Assembly: GCF_040529045.1 (NCBI RefSeq)
Contig: NZ_CP131914.1
Span: 3,518,501 to 3,582,500, forward strand
Direction: 5' to 3'
Source: Xanthomonas indica
GTDB taxonomy: Bacteria; Pseudomonadota; Gammaproteobacteria; Xanthomonadales; Xanthomonadaceae
Length of the DNA stretch: 64,000 bases
Notes under the pieces: model-generated
What the model saw: the letters and a program-made list of their open reading frames with translations, nothing else
Told to the model about the DNA's origin: nothing
Databases searched by the model: none
Shown here: one piece after another, positions 1-8,944 of the stretch
Position numbering within the stretch: the stretch's first letter is position 1
Layout: every line of letters starts with the position of its first letter
Translations under genes and position numbers: made by a program

Positions 1-2626
1 TCCGCGCAGCGACCTCTACGCCCTCGGCCTGATCCTGTACGAACTGCTCGCCGGACAAGTGCCCTTCGCCGGCGGCACCCTGTCCGAGACCCTGGCCCAG
101 CGCATGCTGCGCGAGCCGCCGCCGGTGGACCGGCTGCGCGCGGACGTGCCGGCCTGGCTGGTGCGGCTGCTGCAGCGGCTGCTGCGCCCGCAACCGCGCG
201 ACCGACTGCAGCACGCCGGCGAGGTGATCGCGGCGATCGAGCGCCGGCAACTGCCGCGCGACCGCCGGCGCTGGCGCCGGCTCGGCCTGGGCCTGGGCGC
301 GACCCTGGCGGGCGCCGCCCTGCTCGGTGCCGGCGTCTGGCAATGGCAGGCGCAACGCGCCAGCGCGCCGGCGCCGGTGGCGGCCGTGCAACCGCTGCCG
401 CGCCTGCTGGTGCTGCCGCTGGCCGGCGACCCGGAGAGCGCCGAACAACGCCTGGCGCTGGGGACCTGGCTGCGCGGCAGCCTTGGCGAAACGCTGACCG
501 TGGTCGACACCGACCGCACGCGCCAGGCCTTGCGCCAATACGACCCCACCGGCCAGGCGCCGCTGGACGTGGCGGCGCTGCGCCGGCTCGCCTCGGCACA
601 GCGCGTGCTGCAGCCGAGCCTGCAACGCCAGGGCAGCGGCTGGCGCCTGCAGGCGCTGCTGCATCCGGCCAGCGGCGCGTCGCAACACCTCGACGGACCG
701 ACCGCCGACGATCCGGCCGCGGCCTACGTCGCCTGGTTGCCGATCGCGTCCAGGGCGCTGCTCGCCGACGGCGCCACCCTGCCCGACGACCTGCCCGCGC
801 CCGCCGCGTTGCAGGCGTATGCGCGCGGCCTGGCGGCGCAGCAGCGCGACGACAGCGCGCAGGCGCTGCAGCAGTTCGCCGCGGCCAGTGCGCAGGCACC
901 GCAGTCTGCGCCGTTGCGCCTGGCCGAGGTGGTCGCGGCGCAGGCCATCGGCGAGGACCAGAAGGCACGCGAGGCGTTGAGCGCGCGCGTCGCCTCGGCG
1001 CCGGCGCGGCCGCGCACCCAGGCGCTGCTGGCGGCGCTGCGGCTGGAAGCCGAGGACGATCTCGCCGCCGCCGACCGCGCCTGGCAGGCCTTGGCCACGG
1101 CGCGGCCCGACGACAGCGTGGTGCAACTGCAGTTCGCGCGCGTCCAGGCGCAGGCCGGCCACCTGGACGTGGCACGCGATCGCCTGCGCGCGTTGGCGCA
1201 GCGCGATCCCGACGACCCGCGGCTATGGCTGGCGCTGGGCAAGCTGGCGATCCTCAGCGGCAACGCCGCCACCGCGGTGGACGACGACCTGCTGCGCGCG
1301 CAACTGCTGTTCCGCCGCGGCCGCGACCTCTATGGCGAGGCGGAAACCGTGAACGCGCTGGGCGTGGGCTATGGCCGCCTCGGCCTGGCGCAGCAGGCGC
1401 AGGCCCAGTACCTGCGCGCCGTGGAGCTGCGCCGGCAGGTCGGCAATCGCCGTGGCGTCGCCACCAGCCTGCGCAACCTGGCCGGCACGCTGAGCGTCGG
1501 CGGCGCCTTCGCCGACGCCGAACAGAAGCTGCGCCAGGCGCAGGCGCTGTACTCCGAACTGGGCGATCGCGACGGCCAGGCCGCCGCCGCCAACGAACTC
1601 GGCCTGCTGGCCGAAGAGCGCGGCGACTATCCGCAGGCGTTGCAGGCGTTCCGCGGCGCGCTGACGGCCTGGCGCGCGCTCGGCGATGCGCATGGGGTGG
1701 CCGAGACGCTCAACAACATCGGCTTCGCGCACTTCCAACTGGGCGACCTGGACAGCGCGCAGGCGTTCTGGGAACAGGCCGCGCGCGCCTATGCCGACCT
1801 CAACGACGCCACCGGCCGCGTGCGCACCGCGCAGAACCTGGGCCTGCTGGCCACCGCGCGCGGCCATTGGGCGCAGGCGCAGACCTTGCTGACCCAGGCG
1901 CTGCGCGAGGCCGAGCGCCACCAGATGCTCGAGGAAGTGGCGGTGAGCCGACGCAACCTGGCCGAACTGGCGTTCTGGCAAGGCCAGCGCGAGGTGGCGC
2001 TGACCGAACTGGACCAGGCGCAGCGGCTGTTCCAGCAGAGCCGCGACCAGCGCGGCCAGACCGACATCGCCCTGTTGCGCGCGCAGGTGTGGCTGGCGCT
2101 GGACGACCCGGCGCAGGCGCGGCTGGCGCTGCAGCAGGTGCAGCGGCAAGCGCCCGCCTCGGTGTCAAGCGAACAGCGCGCCAGTGCCGCGCTGCTGCAG
2201 GCGCAACTGGACGAGCGCGACGGCAACGCCGCCGCGGCCGCCGCGTCGCTGCGCCAGGCCGAGGCGCTGGCGCGCGCCAGCGGCGCCCGTCTGCTGCAAC
2301 TGCAGGTGCAGGTGCATGCGGCGCACGACGAACCCGCCCTGGCCGCGCTGGAGGGCGACGTCGCCCGCCTCGGCAATGCCGGGCTGCGCCTGCGCTATCT
2401 GCAGCAGGCGCTGCGCTACGGCGCGGCCGACCAGGTGGCGGCGCGCTACGCGCAGGCGCAGGCCCTGCTGCTGCGCGGCAGCCCGCTGTTCGCCGCCGCC
2501 CTGCACACGCAGGCCGCGCAGCGCCTGGAGGCGATTGGCGATCACGCCGCCGCGCAACGCGCGCGCCGCGCGGCGGCGCAGGCCGCCGAGGGGTCATCTG
2601 TCGCACACGCGGGCGCCACGCCATGA
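1..2626 (+). CDS. Ser/Thr protein kinase with TPR sensor region (5' end outside window)
   Basis: The reading frame is open from base 2, so the gene starts left of the window; 874 residues are visible. The first residues carry the kinase C-lobe motif SDLYALGLILYELL followed by QVPFAGG, which fits subdomains IX-X of a PknB/Stk-type kinase. The ATP-binding lobe and catalytic HRD/DFG motifs lie outside. After an Arg-rich stretch there is one membrane segment (LGLGLGATLAGAALLGAGVW, about 90 residues into the visible part), then a long Ala/Gln-rich helical region. In its middle third this has recognisable TPR units (for example NELGLLAEERGDYPQALQAF and NNIGFAHFQLGDLDSAQAFW). The topology suggests a cytoplasmic kinase tethered to a periplasmic TPR domain. 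The stop codon overlaps the start of the following histidine kinase by 4 bp (ATGA), so the two are probably translationally coupled. Substrate and ligand are unknown. Confidence 0.88.
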   Translation, partial: PRSDLYALGLILYELLAGQVPFAGGTLSETLAQRMLREPPPVDRLRADVPAWLVRLLQRLLRPQPRDRLQHAGEVIAAIERRQLPRDRRRWRRLGLGLGATLAGAALLGAGVWQWQAQRASAPAPVAAVQPLPRLLVLPLAGDPESAEQRLALGTWLRGSLGETLTVVDTDRTRQALRQYDPTGQAPLDVAALRRLASAQRVLQPSLQRQGSGWRLQALLHPASGASQHLDGPTADDPAAAYVAWLPIASRALLADGATLPDDLPAPAALQAYARGLAAQQRDDSAQALQQFAAASAQAPQSAPLRLAEVVAAQAIGEDQKAREALSARVASAPARPRTQALLAALRLEAEDDLAAADRAWQALATARPDDSVVQLQFARVQAQAGHLDVARDRLRALAQRDPDDPRLWLALGKLAILSGNAATAVDDDLLRAQLLFRRGRDLYGEAETVNALGVGYGRLGLAQQAQAQYLRAVELRRQVGNRRGVATSLRNLAGTLSVGGAFADAEQKLRQAQALYSELGDRDGQAAAANELGLLAEERGDYPQALQAFRGALTAWRALGDAHGVAETLNNIGFAHFQLGDLDSAQAFWEQAARAYADLNDATGRVRTAQNLGLLATARGHWAQAQTLLTQALREAERHQMLEEVAVSRRNLAELAFWQGQREVALTELDQAQRLFQQSRDQRGQTDIALLRAQVWLALDDPAQARLALQQVQRQAPASVSSEQRASAALLQAQLDERDGNAAAAAASLRQAEALARASGARLLQLQVQVHAAHDEPALAALEGDVARLGNAGLRLRYLQQALRYGAADQVAARYAQAQALLLRGSPLFAAALHTQAAQRLEAIGDHAAAQRARRAAAQAAEGSSVAHAGATP

Positions 2627-3336
2627 ACGACGTTGCGGCCGCCGAACGCTACCGCCTGCTGCTGCAGCGCCTGGAGGCCAACGAGCGCGAGTTCCGCCGC
2701 CTCGGCCGCGCCGTGGTCAAGGTCCAGGAAGACGAGCGCCGGCGCCTGGCGCGCGAGCTGCACGACGGCGTCGGCCAGAACCTCACCGTGCTCAAGCACC
2801 GTCTGGCGCAACTGGGCGCGGCGCTCGGCGCGGCCGACGCGGCGCTGCGTGCGCCGCTGGAGGACGCCATCCACCTGTGCACGCAGGCGCTGGAAGACAC
2901 CCGGCAGATGTCGCGGCTGCTGCGCCCGCCGATCCTCGACGACCTCGGACTGGAAGCGGCCCTGGGCTGGCTGGGCCGCAGCCAGTCCGCTGCCGGCGCC
3001 ACCCCGGTGACGGTCGAGATCGGCCCGCTGCCGGCGCTGGACGAAGCGCTGCAGACCCTGCTGTTCCGCAGCGCGCAGGAGGCGCTGACCAATGCGCTGA
3101 AGCACTCGGGTGCGCAGTCGGTGCTGCTGCGGCTGGTCGCCCGCGACGGCTGGGCGCAGCTGCAGGTGCTCGACGACGGCCGCGGCTGCGATCCGCAGCA
3201 GGCGCTGACAGCCGGCGGCAGCGGCCTGAGCGGCCTGCGCGAACGCCTGCGCCTGAGCGGCGGCAGCATCCGCCTGCAATCGTCGCCGGGCGAGGGCTGC
3301 TGCGTGCAGATCCGGGTCCCGCTGGAGGCCGATTGA
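2623..3336 (+). CDS. Cytosolic histidine kinase, HisKA_3 (NarX/LiaS-like) type
   Basis: A 237-residue protein. The start ATG at 2623 overlaps the stop of the Ser/Thr kinase gene. Residues 27-60 form a dimerisation/phosphoacceptor helix with ERRRLARELHDGVGQN, putting the predicted phosphorylated histidine at H47. The C-terminal half has an HATPase_c domain: N-box QEALTNALKHS, G1 DDGRGCD and G2 GLSGLRERL. There is no signal peptide, membrane segment or PAS/HAMP domain, so the protein has no evident sensor of its own. Given the coupling to an upstream receptor-like kinase, the likely arrangement is that the TPR-kinase supplies the signal (inference). The partner is almost certainly the NarL-type regulator 110 bp downstream. 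Confidence 0.92.
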   Translation: MNDVAAAERYRLLLQRLEANEREFRRLGRAVVKVQEDERRRLARELHDGVGQNLTVLKHRLAQLGAALGAADAALRAPLEDAIHLCTQALEDTRQMSRLLRPPILDDLGLEAALGWLGRSQSAAGATPVTVEIGPLPALDEALQTLLFRSAQEALTNALKHSGAQSVLLRLVARDGWAQLQVLDDGRGCDPQQALTAGGSGLSGLRERLRLSGGSIRLQSSPGEGCCVQIRVPLEAD

Positions 3337-3445
3337 ACGTCATCGCCCTGCCCCATCCTCGCACCCGCGCGGCCCTTCAGACGCGATCGGCATCGTCGCG
3401 GCCGGCGTCCGCCTGCGCCGATGCGCGCGACGGACGCGTACCGGC

Positions 3446-4093
3446 ATGAGTGCACCGATCCGCGTGCTCATCGCCGACGACCATACCCTGGTGCGCGAAA
3501 GCCTGGTCGCCGTGCTCGACGCGATCGACGGCATCCAGGTGGTGGCGCAGGCCGCCGACGGCATCGAGGCGCTGGCCAAGGCCGAGGCGACCAATCCGGA
3601 CGTGGCGATCGTGGACATCTCCATGCCGCGGCTCAACGGCATCGACGTGGTGCGGCGGCTGTGCGAGACCGTGCCGCTGGCGCGGATCCTGGTGCTGACC
3701 ATGCACGAGGAACACGAATACGTGCTGCACGCGGTGCGCGCCGGCGCCTCCGGCTACCTGCTCAAGGACAGCGCCAGCGCCGACCTGATCGCCGCGGTGC
3801 GCAACCTGCACGCCGGCCGCGGCCACTTCTCGCCGCAGGCGGCACAGGCGCTGGTGGCGCAAATGCAGCAGCCGCAGGCGCTGCCGCCCGACCCCTATCG
3901 CAGCCTGACCGCACGCGAGCGCGAGGTGTTCCACCTGATCGTGGAGGGCCGCACCACCAAGGAAATCGCGCGGGTGCTGCAGATCAGCGTCAAGACCGCC
4001 GAGAACCACCGCTTCCGCGTGCTCAACAAGCTGGGCATGCGCAATACCGCCGAACTGGTGCGCTACGCGGTCCGCCACGGCCTGCTCGACTGA
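3446..4093 (+). CDS. NarL/LuxR-family response regulator
   Basis: A 215-residue two-domain regulator. The receiver domain (about 1-120) has all key residues: D11, D12, phospho-acceptor D57 (IVDISMP), T85 and K107. Residues about 148-210 form a LuxR-type helix-turn-helix (SLTAREREVFHLIVEGRTTK then VSVKTAENHR-like recognition helix; here ISVKTAENHR). It follows the HisKA_3 kinase in the same orientation after a 109-bp gap, so it is the cognate regulator. Target genes cannot be read from the sequence. The 109-bp gap is large enough for a separate promoter, but none is obvious. Confidence 0.94.
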   Translation: MSAPIRVLIADDHTLVRESLVAVLDAIDGIQVVAQAADGIEALAKAEATNPDVAIVDISMPRLNGIDVVRRLCETVPLARILVLTMHEEHEYVLHAVRAGASGYLLKDSASADLIAAVRNLHAGRGHFSPQAAQALVAQMQQPQALPPDPYRSLTAREREVFHLIVEGRTTKEIARVLQISVKTAENHRFRVLNKLGMRNTAELVRYAVRHGLLD

Positions 4094-4196
4094 ACGGCGC
4101 CGCATAGCCGCGCCTTCGCCGCGGCTGCGCACACTCCATACGCCATAGTATCCTGGGAGCCTCGGCCGCGCCGCGGCCCTCGTCACGAGCGATCGC

Positions 4197-5981
4197 ATGA
4201 GCACCTATCAAGCCCCGTTGACCGATCTCCGCTTCGCGCTGCACGACGTGCTGCAGGTGGAGGCACTGTTCGCCCGCCTGGGCCATGCCGACGCCAACGC
4301 CGAACTGATCGACGCGGTGCTGGAGGAAGCGGCGCGCTTCACCGGCACCGTGCTGGCGCCGCTGAACCGGGTCGGCGACGAGCACGGTTGCACCCTGGAC
4401 AAGGCCACCGGCGCGGTCACCACCGCCCCCGGCTTCCGCGAGGCCTACCAGCAGTTCGCCGAGGGCGGCTGGACCGGGCTGACCGCCGCGGCCGAGTTCG
4501 GCGGCCAGGGCCTGCCGCACACGCTGGGCGTGCCGCTCAACGAGATGGTCAACGCCGCCAACCTGGCCTGGGGCAACTTCCCGCTGCTGTCGCACGGCGC
4601 CGTGGAGGCGCTCAAGCAGCACGGCGAGGCGTGGCAGCAGGAGGTGTTCCTGAAGCCGCTGGTGGACGGCCGCTGGACCGGCACCATGTGCCTGACCGAG
4701 CCGCATTGCGGTACTGACCTGGGCCTGCTCAAGACCCGCGCCGAACCCAACGCCGACGGCAGCTGGTCGGTCAGCGGCACCAAGATCTTCATCACCGCCG
4801 GCGAGCACGACTTCACCGACAACATCGTGCACCTGGTGCTGGCGCGGCTGCCGGACGCGCCGGCCGGCGCCAAGGGCATCTCGCTGCTGGTGGTGCCGAA
4901 GTTCAAGGTCGCCCGCGACGGCAGCGTCGGCGAGCGCAACGCGCTGCGCTGCGGCTCGCTGGAGCACAAGATGGGCATCCACGGCTCGTCCACCTGCGTG
5001 ATGAACTTCGACGGCGCGCAGGGCTACCTGGTCGGGCAGCCGCACAAGGGCCTGCAGGCCATGTTCACCATGATGAACACTGCGCGCCTGGGCGTCGGTC
5101 TGCAGGGCATCGGCCTGTCCGAGCGCGCGTATCAGAACGCGCTGCGCTACGCCCGCGAACGCCTGCAGTCGCGTTCGCTCAGCGGAGCCAAGCTGCCGGA
5201 GAAGCCGGCCGATCCGATCCTGGTGCATCCGGACGTGCGCCGCATGCTGCTGACGGTGAAGGCGCTGACCGAAGGCAGCCGCCTGCTGGCGCTGCACGCC
5301 GCGACCCTGATCGACATCGCGCACAGCGCGCAGGACCCGGCCGAGCGCGAGCAGGCCGACGTGCTGGTCAGCTTCCTCACCCCGATCTCCAAGGCCTGCC
5401 AGACCGAGTGGGCGGTGGAGAACACCTACCACGCGCTGCAGTGCTTCGGCGGCCACGGCTACATCCACGAACACGGCATGGAGCAGTTGGCCCGCGACGC
5501 GCGCATCACCACCCTCTACGAAGGCACCACCGGCATCCAGGCGCTGGACCTGATCGGGCGCAAGACCGCGTCCAGCCAGGGCGCCGGGCTGAAGCTGTTC
5601 CTGGCGCAGATCGAGGCCTTCCTGACCGAGCATGCCGACAACCCGGCCGTGGCCGAGTTCATCGCCCCGCTGCGCGAGAAGGCCGCCGAGTGGGCCACGC
5701 TGACCAAGCGCATCCTGCAGCGGGCCGCCGGCAATCCCGAGGAACTGGGCGCGGCCAGCTACGACTACGTGTTCTATTCCGGCTACGTGGTGCTGGCCTA
5801 CTGGTGGGCGCGCAGCGTCGCCGCGGCCGAGGCCTCGGCGCACGGCGAGGCGTTCAAGCAGTCCAAGCGCGAGACCGCGCGCTTCTACTACGCGCGTCTG
5901 CTGCCGCGCACGCTGACCCACGCTGCGGCCATCGACAGCGGCGCCGAGCCGCTGATGGCGCTGGCCGACGCGCAGTTCTGA
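4197..5981 (+). CDS. Acyl-CoA dehydrogenase (with acyl-CoA_dh C-terminal extension)
   Basis: A 594-residue flavoprotein that should catalyse FAD-dependent alpha,beta-dehydrogenation of an acyl-CoA, the first step of beta-oxidation. The N-terminal domain contains GGWTGLTAAAEFGGQGLPHT. The middle beta-domain has MCLTEPHCGTDLGLLKTRA and SGTKIFITAGEHD, the usual flavin-contact segments. The catalytic glutamate is in ARITTLYEGTTGIQALDL, at about E442. The extra C-terminal domain (about 470-590) is typical of the long bacterial subfamily that resembles E. coli AidB/human ACAD9-like proteins. It stands alone, without a visible thiolase or hydratase partner, so chain-length preference is unknown. Confidence 0.93.
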   Translation: MSTYQAPLTDLRFALHDVLQVEALFARLGHADANAELIDAVLEEAARFTGTVLAPLNRVGDEHGCTLDKATGAVTTAPGFREAYQQFAEGGWTGLTAAAEFGGQGLPHTLGVPLNEMVNAANLAWGNFPLLSHGAVEALKQHGEAWQQEVFLKPLVDGRWTGTMCLTEPHCGTDLGLLKTRAEPNADGSWSVSGTKIFITAGEHDFTDNIVHLVLARLPDAPAGAKGISLLVVPKFKVARDGSVGERNALRCGSLEHKMGIHGSSTCVMNFDGAQGYLVGQPHKGLQAMFTMMNTARLGVGLQGIGLSERAYQNALRYARERLQSRSLSGAKLPEKPADPILVHPDVRRMLLTVKALTEGSRLLALHAATLIDIAHSAQDPAEREQADVLVSFLTPISKACQTEWAVENTYHALQCFGGHGYIHEHGMEQLARDARITTLYEGTTGIQALDLIGRKTASSQGAGLKLFLAQIEAFLTEHADNPAVAEFIAPLREKAAEWATLTKRILQRAAGNPEELGAASYDYVFYSGYVVLAYWWARSVAAAEASAHGEAFKQSKRETARFYYARLLPRTLTHAAAIDSGAEPLMALADAQF

Positions 5982-6005
5982 GTCCGCACGCCTGCGTCCA
6001 CGCAG

Positions 6006-6038
6006 GCCGCCCCGGCACGCGCGCCGTGCCGGGGCGGC
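6006..6038 (+). terminator. Strong GC hairpin downstream of acyl-CoA dehydrogenase
   Basis: A perfect 13-bp inverted repeat (gccgccccggcac at 6006-6018 and gtgccggggcggc at 6026-6038, 7-nt loop) begins 25 bp after the stop codon. There is no T-tract, so it may be a 3' mRNA stabiliser or part of a Rho-dependent end rather than a classical intrinsic terminator. Confidence 0.5.
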
Positions 6039-6096
6039 ACCGCCGGTAGCGGCCGATACACAAACCGTCACCAATCGGGTATAAGCTGTTTTCCCG

Positions 6097-6756
6097 ATGG
6101 AGACAGACACAACAACGCTTGGTCTGATCGATACCGGGGCCTGCGGCGCCTCGGCCGCGGTCCCGTCGCCTGCGGCGTCCCCTTCCCACCTGCCTTCGGT
6201 CCGGCTGCTGTCGCTGGACGCGCACGGCCGCGTGCTGGACTGGATCAACTGGCAGGACGCCGCCTGCCTGTACGCGCGCGGCGCGGTCGCCTGGACCCTC
6301 GGCGAGCCGTGCCTGCACATCCATGGCGGCATCTGCCGCGCCAGCGGCGAGCGCAGCGTGCTGGAACTGCATCCGATCATCGCCGCGCGCGGCCACGCGC
6401 ATGCGCGTGCGCTCGATCCCACCCCGACCCTGACCAATACCGCGCTGTTCGCCCGCGATGCCCAGCTGTGCCTGTACTGCGGCCAGCAGTTCAGCCGCCC
6501 GCAACTGACCCGCGACCACGTGCTGCCGGTGTCCAAGGGCGGCCGCGACATCTGGGAGAACGTGGTCACCGCGTGCTTCCACTGCAATTCGCGCAAGGGC
6601 AACCGCACCCCGCAGCAGGCGTCGATGCCGCTGCTGGCGGTGCCGTACCGGCCGAGCTGGATCGAGCACCTGATCCTGTCCAACCGCAACATCCTGGCCG
6701 ACCAGATGTCGTTCCTGAAGGCGCAGTTGCCCAAGCGCTCGAAGCTGTCGTTGTAG
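6097..6756 (+). CDS. HNH endonuclease-family protein
   Basis: A 219-residue protein. The C-terminal half is an HNH nuclease fold with two zinc-binding CxxC pairs, C125-x2-C128 (LCLYCGQQF) and C160-x2-C163 (ACFHCNSRKGNRT). Between them is the catalytic-type TRDHVLPVSKGG (D140-H141), with an Asn in the following WENVV. This is the arrangement of the housekeeping HNH proteins widespread in proteobacteria rather than of a homing or restriction enzyme. The N-terminal 110 residues match no domain I know, and the first 35 are Ala/Pro-rich, so the true start could be further in. It is a single gene with no methylase or toxin partner. A stretch resembling a -10 element (tataag) lies at about 6082-6087. 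Confidence 0.85.
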   Translation: METDTTTLGLIDTGACGASAAVPSPAASPSHLPSVRLLSLDAHGRVLDWINWQDAACLYARGAVAWTLGEPCLHIHGGICRASGERSVLELHPIIAARGHAHARALDPTPTLTNTALFARDAQLCLYCGQQFSRPQLTRDHVLPVSKGGRDIWENVVTACFHCNSRKGNRTPQQASMPLLAVPYRPSWIEHLILSNRNILADQMSFLKAQLPKRSKLSL

Positions 6757-6861
6757 CGCGCGGCCTCACGCCGCCGTCACGCCCGCTGCGACGGATTGCC
6801 GCACCCCGGCCGAAACAGGCCATGCCTGCGCCCGCGACTGAACGGGTTGATTGCGCGTGCC

Positions 6862-6905
6862 CGGAATGGAGAGGAAAATGACAGGTCCGCTGAACCTCCA
6901 TTCCG
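6862..6905 (+). promoter_or_regulatory. Inverted repeat ending at the dxs start codon, overlapping an upstream ORF
   Basis: Two 10-bp arms (cggaatggag at 6862-6871 and ctccattccg at 6896-6905) form a perfect inverted repeat with a 24-nt loop. The right arm abuts the dxs ATG at 6906. The only Shine-Dalgarno-like sequence nearby, gagagga at about 6869-6875, straddles the left arm and loop. It is spaced for an out-of-frame ATG at 6878 that opens a 32-codon ORF running into dxs. The geometry suggests translational control of dxs (inference). Confidence 0.45.
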
Positions 6906-8819
6906 ATGATCGACCCCACCCGCTATCCGCGCCTCTCGCGCATCCAGGTCCCCGAAGAACTGCGTCGCTTCGATGAATCGGAGCTGCCGGCCATCGCCGA
7001 GGAACTGCGCGCCTTTCTGATCGAGTGCGTCGGCAAGAGCGGCGGCCATTTCGGCGCCGGGCTGGGCGTGATCGAGCTCACCGTGGCCCTGCACTACCTG
7101 TACGACACGCCGGTCGACCAGCTGGTGTGGGACGTGGGCCACCAGACCTATCCGCACAAGATCCTCACCGGGCGCCGCGACCGCATCCACACGGTCAAGC
7201 AGGCCGACGGCGTGGCGCCGTTCCCCAAGCGCGAGGAAAGCGCGTACGACACCTTCGGCGTCGGCCACTCCTCCACCTCCATCTCGGCGGCGCTGGGCAT
7301 GGCGGTGGCGCTGCAGCGCATGGGCGACGAGCGCAAGGTGGTGGCGGTGATCGGCGACGGCGCGATGACCGCCGGCATGGCCTACGAGGCGCTGAACCAC
7401 GCCGGCGGCATGGACCCGGAACCGAACCTGCTGGTGATCCTCAACGACAACCGCATGTCGATCTCCGAGGCGGTCGGCGGGGTCACCAAGATGCTGGGGC
7501 GGATGAGCGGCAGCAAGACCCTCAACGCCATCCGCGAGGGCGGCAAGAAGATCCTCGGCGACAAGAAGAGCAATCCCACCGCGCGCTTCGTGCGGCGCTG
7601 GGAAGAACACTGGAAGGGCATGTTCGTGCCGTCCACGCTGTTCGAGGAAATGGGCTTCCACTACACCGGCCCGATCGATGGCCACGACCTGCCGGCGCTG
7701 CTGGGCGCGCTGAAGACGCTCAAGACCCTGAAGGGTCCGCAGTTGCTGCACGTCATCACCACCAAGGGCAAGGGCTACGAACTGGCCGAAGGCGACCAGA
7801 TCGGCTACCACGCGGTGGGCCCGTTCGACCCGAGCAAGGGCCTGGTGGCCAAGCCGGGCGCCAAGGCGCCGACCTACACCGACGTGTTCGGCGACTGGAT
7901 CTGCGACATGGCCGCGGCCGAGCCGGCGCTGCTGGCGATCACCCCGGCGATGCGCGAAGGTTCCGGCCTGGTGCGCTTCAGCAAGGAGTACCCGCAGCGC
8001 TACTTCGACGTGGCCATCGCCGAGCAGCATGCGGTGACCCTGGCCGCGGGCATGGCCGTGCACGGCGCCAAGCCGGTGGTGGCGATCTATTCGACATTCC
8101 TGCAGCGCGGCTACGACCAGTTGGTCCACGACGTGGCGGTGCAGCAGCTCGACGTGCTGTTCGCGATCGACCGCGGCGGCGTAGTCGGCCCGGACGGCGC
8201 CACCCACGCCGGCAACCTGGACCTGAGCTTCCTGCGCTGCGTGCCGCACCTGGTGGTGATGGCACCGGCCGACGAAGCCGAGTGCCGGCAACTGCTCAGC
8301 ACCGGCCTGCGCCATCCCGGTCCGGCCGCGGTGCGCTACCCGCGCGGCACCGGCCCCGGGGTCGCCCCGGGCACCACCCTGGAGCCCTTGCCGATCGGCA
8401 AGGCCCAGCTGCGCGCGCAGGGCCACACGGTGGCGCTGCTGGCGTTCGGCGCGACCCTGGCGGCGGCCGAGCAGGTCGGCCGCGAACTCGGCCTGAGCGT
8501 GGTCAACATGCGCTTCGTCAAGCCGCTGGACCGCGCCTTGCTGCTGGAGCTTGCGCAGAGCCACGAGGGTTTCGTGACCATCGAGGACAACGTGGTGGCC
8601 GGCGGTGCCGGCTCCGGCGTGGCCGAACTGCTCAACGCCGAAGGCGTGCTGCGCCCGGTACTGCACCTGGGCCTGCCCGACGCGTTCCAGCATCACGCCA
8701 GCCGCGAGCAGCTGCTGGCCGAAGCCGGCATCGACGCCGCCGGCATCCGCGCCGCGGTGCTCAAGCGCTGGCCGCAGCTGGGCACGAACGCCAGCACACC
8801 GCGCACCGCGGCGGGCTGA
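6906..8819 (+). CDS. dxs: 1-deoxy-D-xylulose-5-phosphate synthase
   Basis: A 637-residue, full-length, thiamine-diphosphate-dependent enzyme. It condenses pyruvate and glyceraldehyde-3-phosphate to DXP, the entry to the MEP isoprenoid pathway and a precursor for thiamine and pyridoxal. The N-terminal domain has [17 protein letters not shown] and the diphosphate/Mg-binding [18 protein letters not shown] ending in LNDN. The pyrimidine-binding domain has [18 protein letters not shown] with the activating Glu. The transketolase C-domain follows. The start [13 protein letters not shown] agrees with Xanthomonas Dxs proteins as I remember them. It has no good SD of its own; see the inverted repeat just upstream. 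Confidence 0.97.
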   Translation: MIDPTRYPRLSRIQVPEELRRFDESELPAIAEELRAFLIECVGKSGGHFGAGLGVIELTVALHYLYDTPVDQLVWDVGHQTYPHKILTGRRDRIHTVKQADGVAPFPKREESAYDTFGVGHSSTSISAALGMAVALQRMGDERKVVAVIGDGAMTAGMAYEALNHAGGMDPEPNLLVILNDNRMSISEAVGGVTKMLGRMSGSKTLNAIREGGKKILGDKKSNPTARFVRRWEEHWKGMFVPSTLFEEMGFHYTGPIDGHDLPALLGALKTLKTLKGPQLLHVITTKGKGYELAEGDQIGYHAVGPFDPSKGLVAKPGAKAPTYTDVFGDWICDMAAAEPALLAITPAMREGSGLVRFSKEYPQRYFDVAIAEQHAVTLAAGMAVHGAKPVVAIYSTFLQRGYDQLVHDVAVQQLDVLFAIDRGGVVGPDGATHAGNLDLSFLRCVPHLVVMAPADEAECRQLLSTGLRHPGPAAVRYPRGTGPGVAPGTTLEPLPIGKAQLRAQGHTVALLAFGATLAAAEQVGRELGLSVVNMRFVKPLDRALLLELAQSHEGFVTIEDNVVAGGAGSGVAELLNAEGVLRPVLHLGLPDAFQHHASREQLLAEAGIDAAGIRAAVLKRWPQLGTNASTPRTAAG

Positions 8820-8944
8820 CCGCCGCGGTCACCGTGACGGCACGCCGCTGCGTGCCGTACCTGCCTGCCTGCCTGCTTGCGCCGCTGCGCGGATCCGGAC
8901 GCGCCAGCGGCCGCATGGTCCGGTCACGACAGCCCGCGCACCGG

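Noticed and set aside
343-2620. Long N-terminal extension of the histidine kinase
   Set aside because: The extension is Arg/Ala/Gly-rich and lies fully inside the TPR-kinase gene in another frame; the ATG at 2623 with ATGA overlap is the natural start.
4023-6734. 903-residue open frame antisense to the acyl-CoA dehydrogenase
   Set aside because: It is antisense to a clear enzyme gene; composition is the usual GC-rich shadow with no domain.
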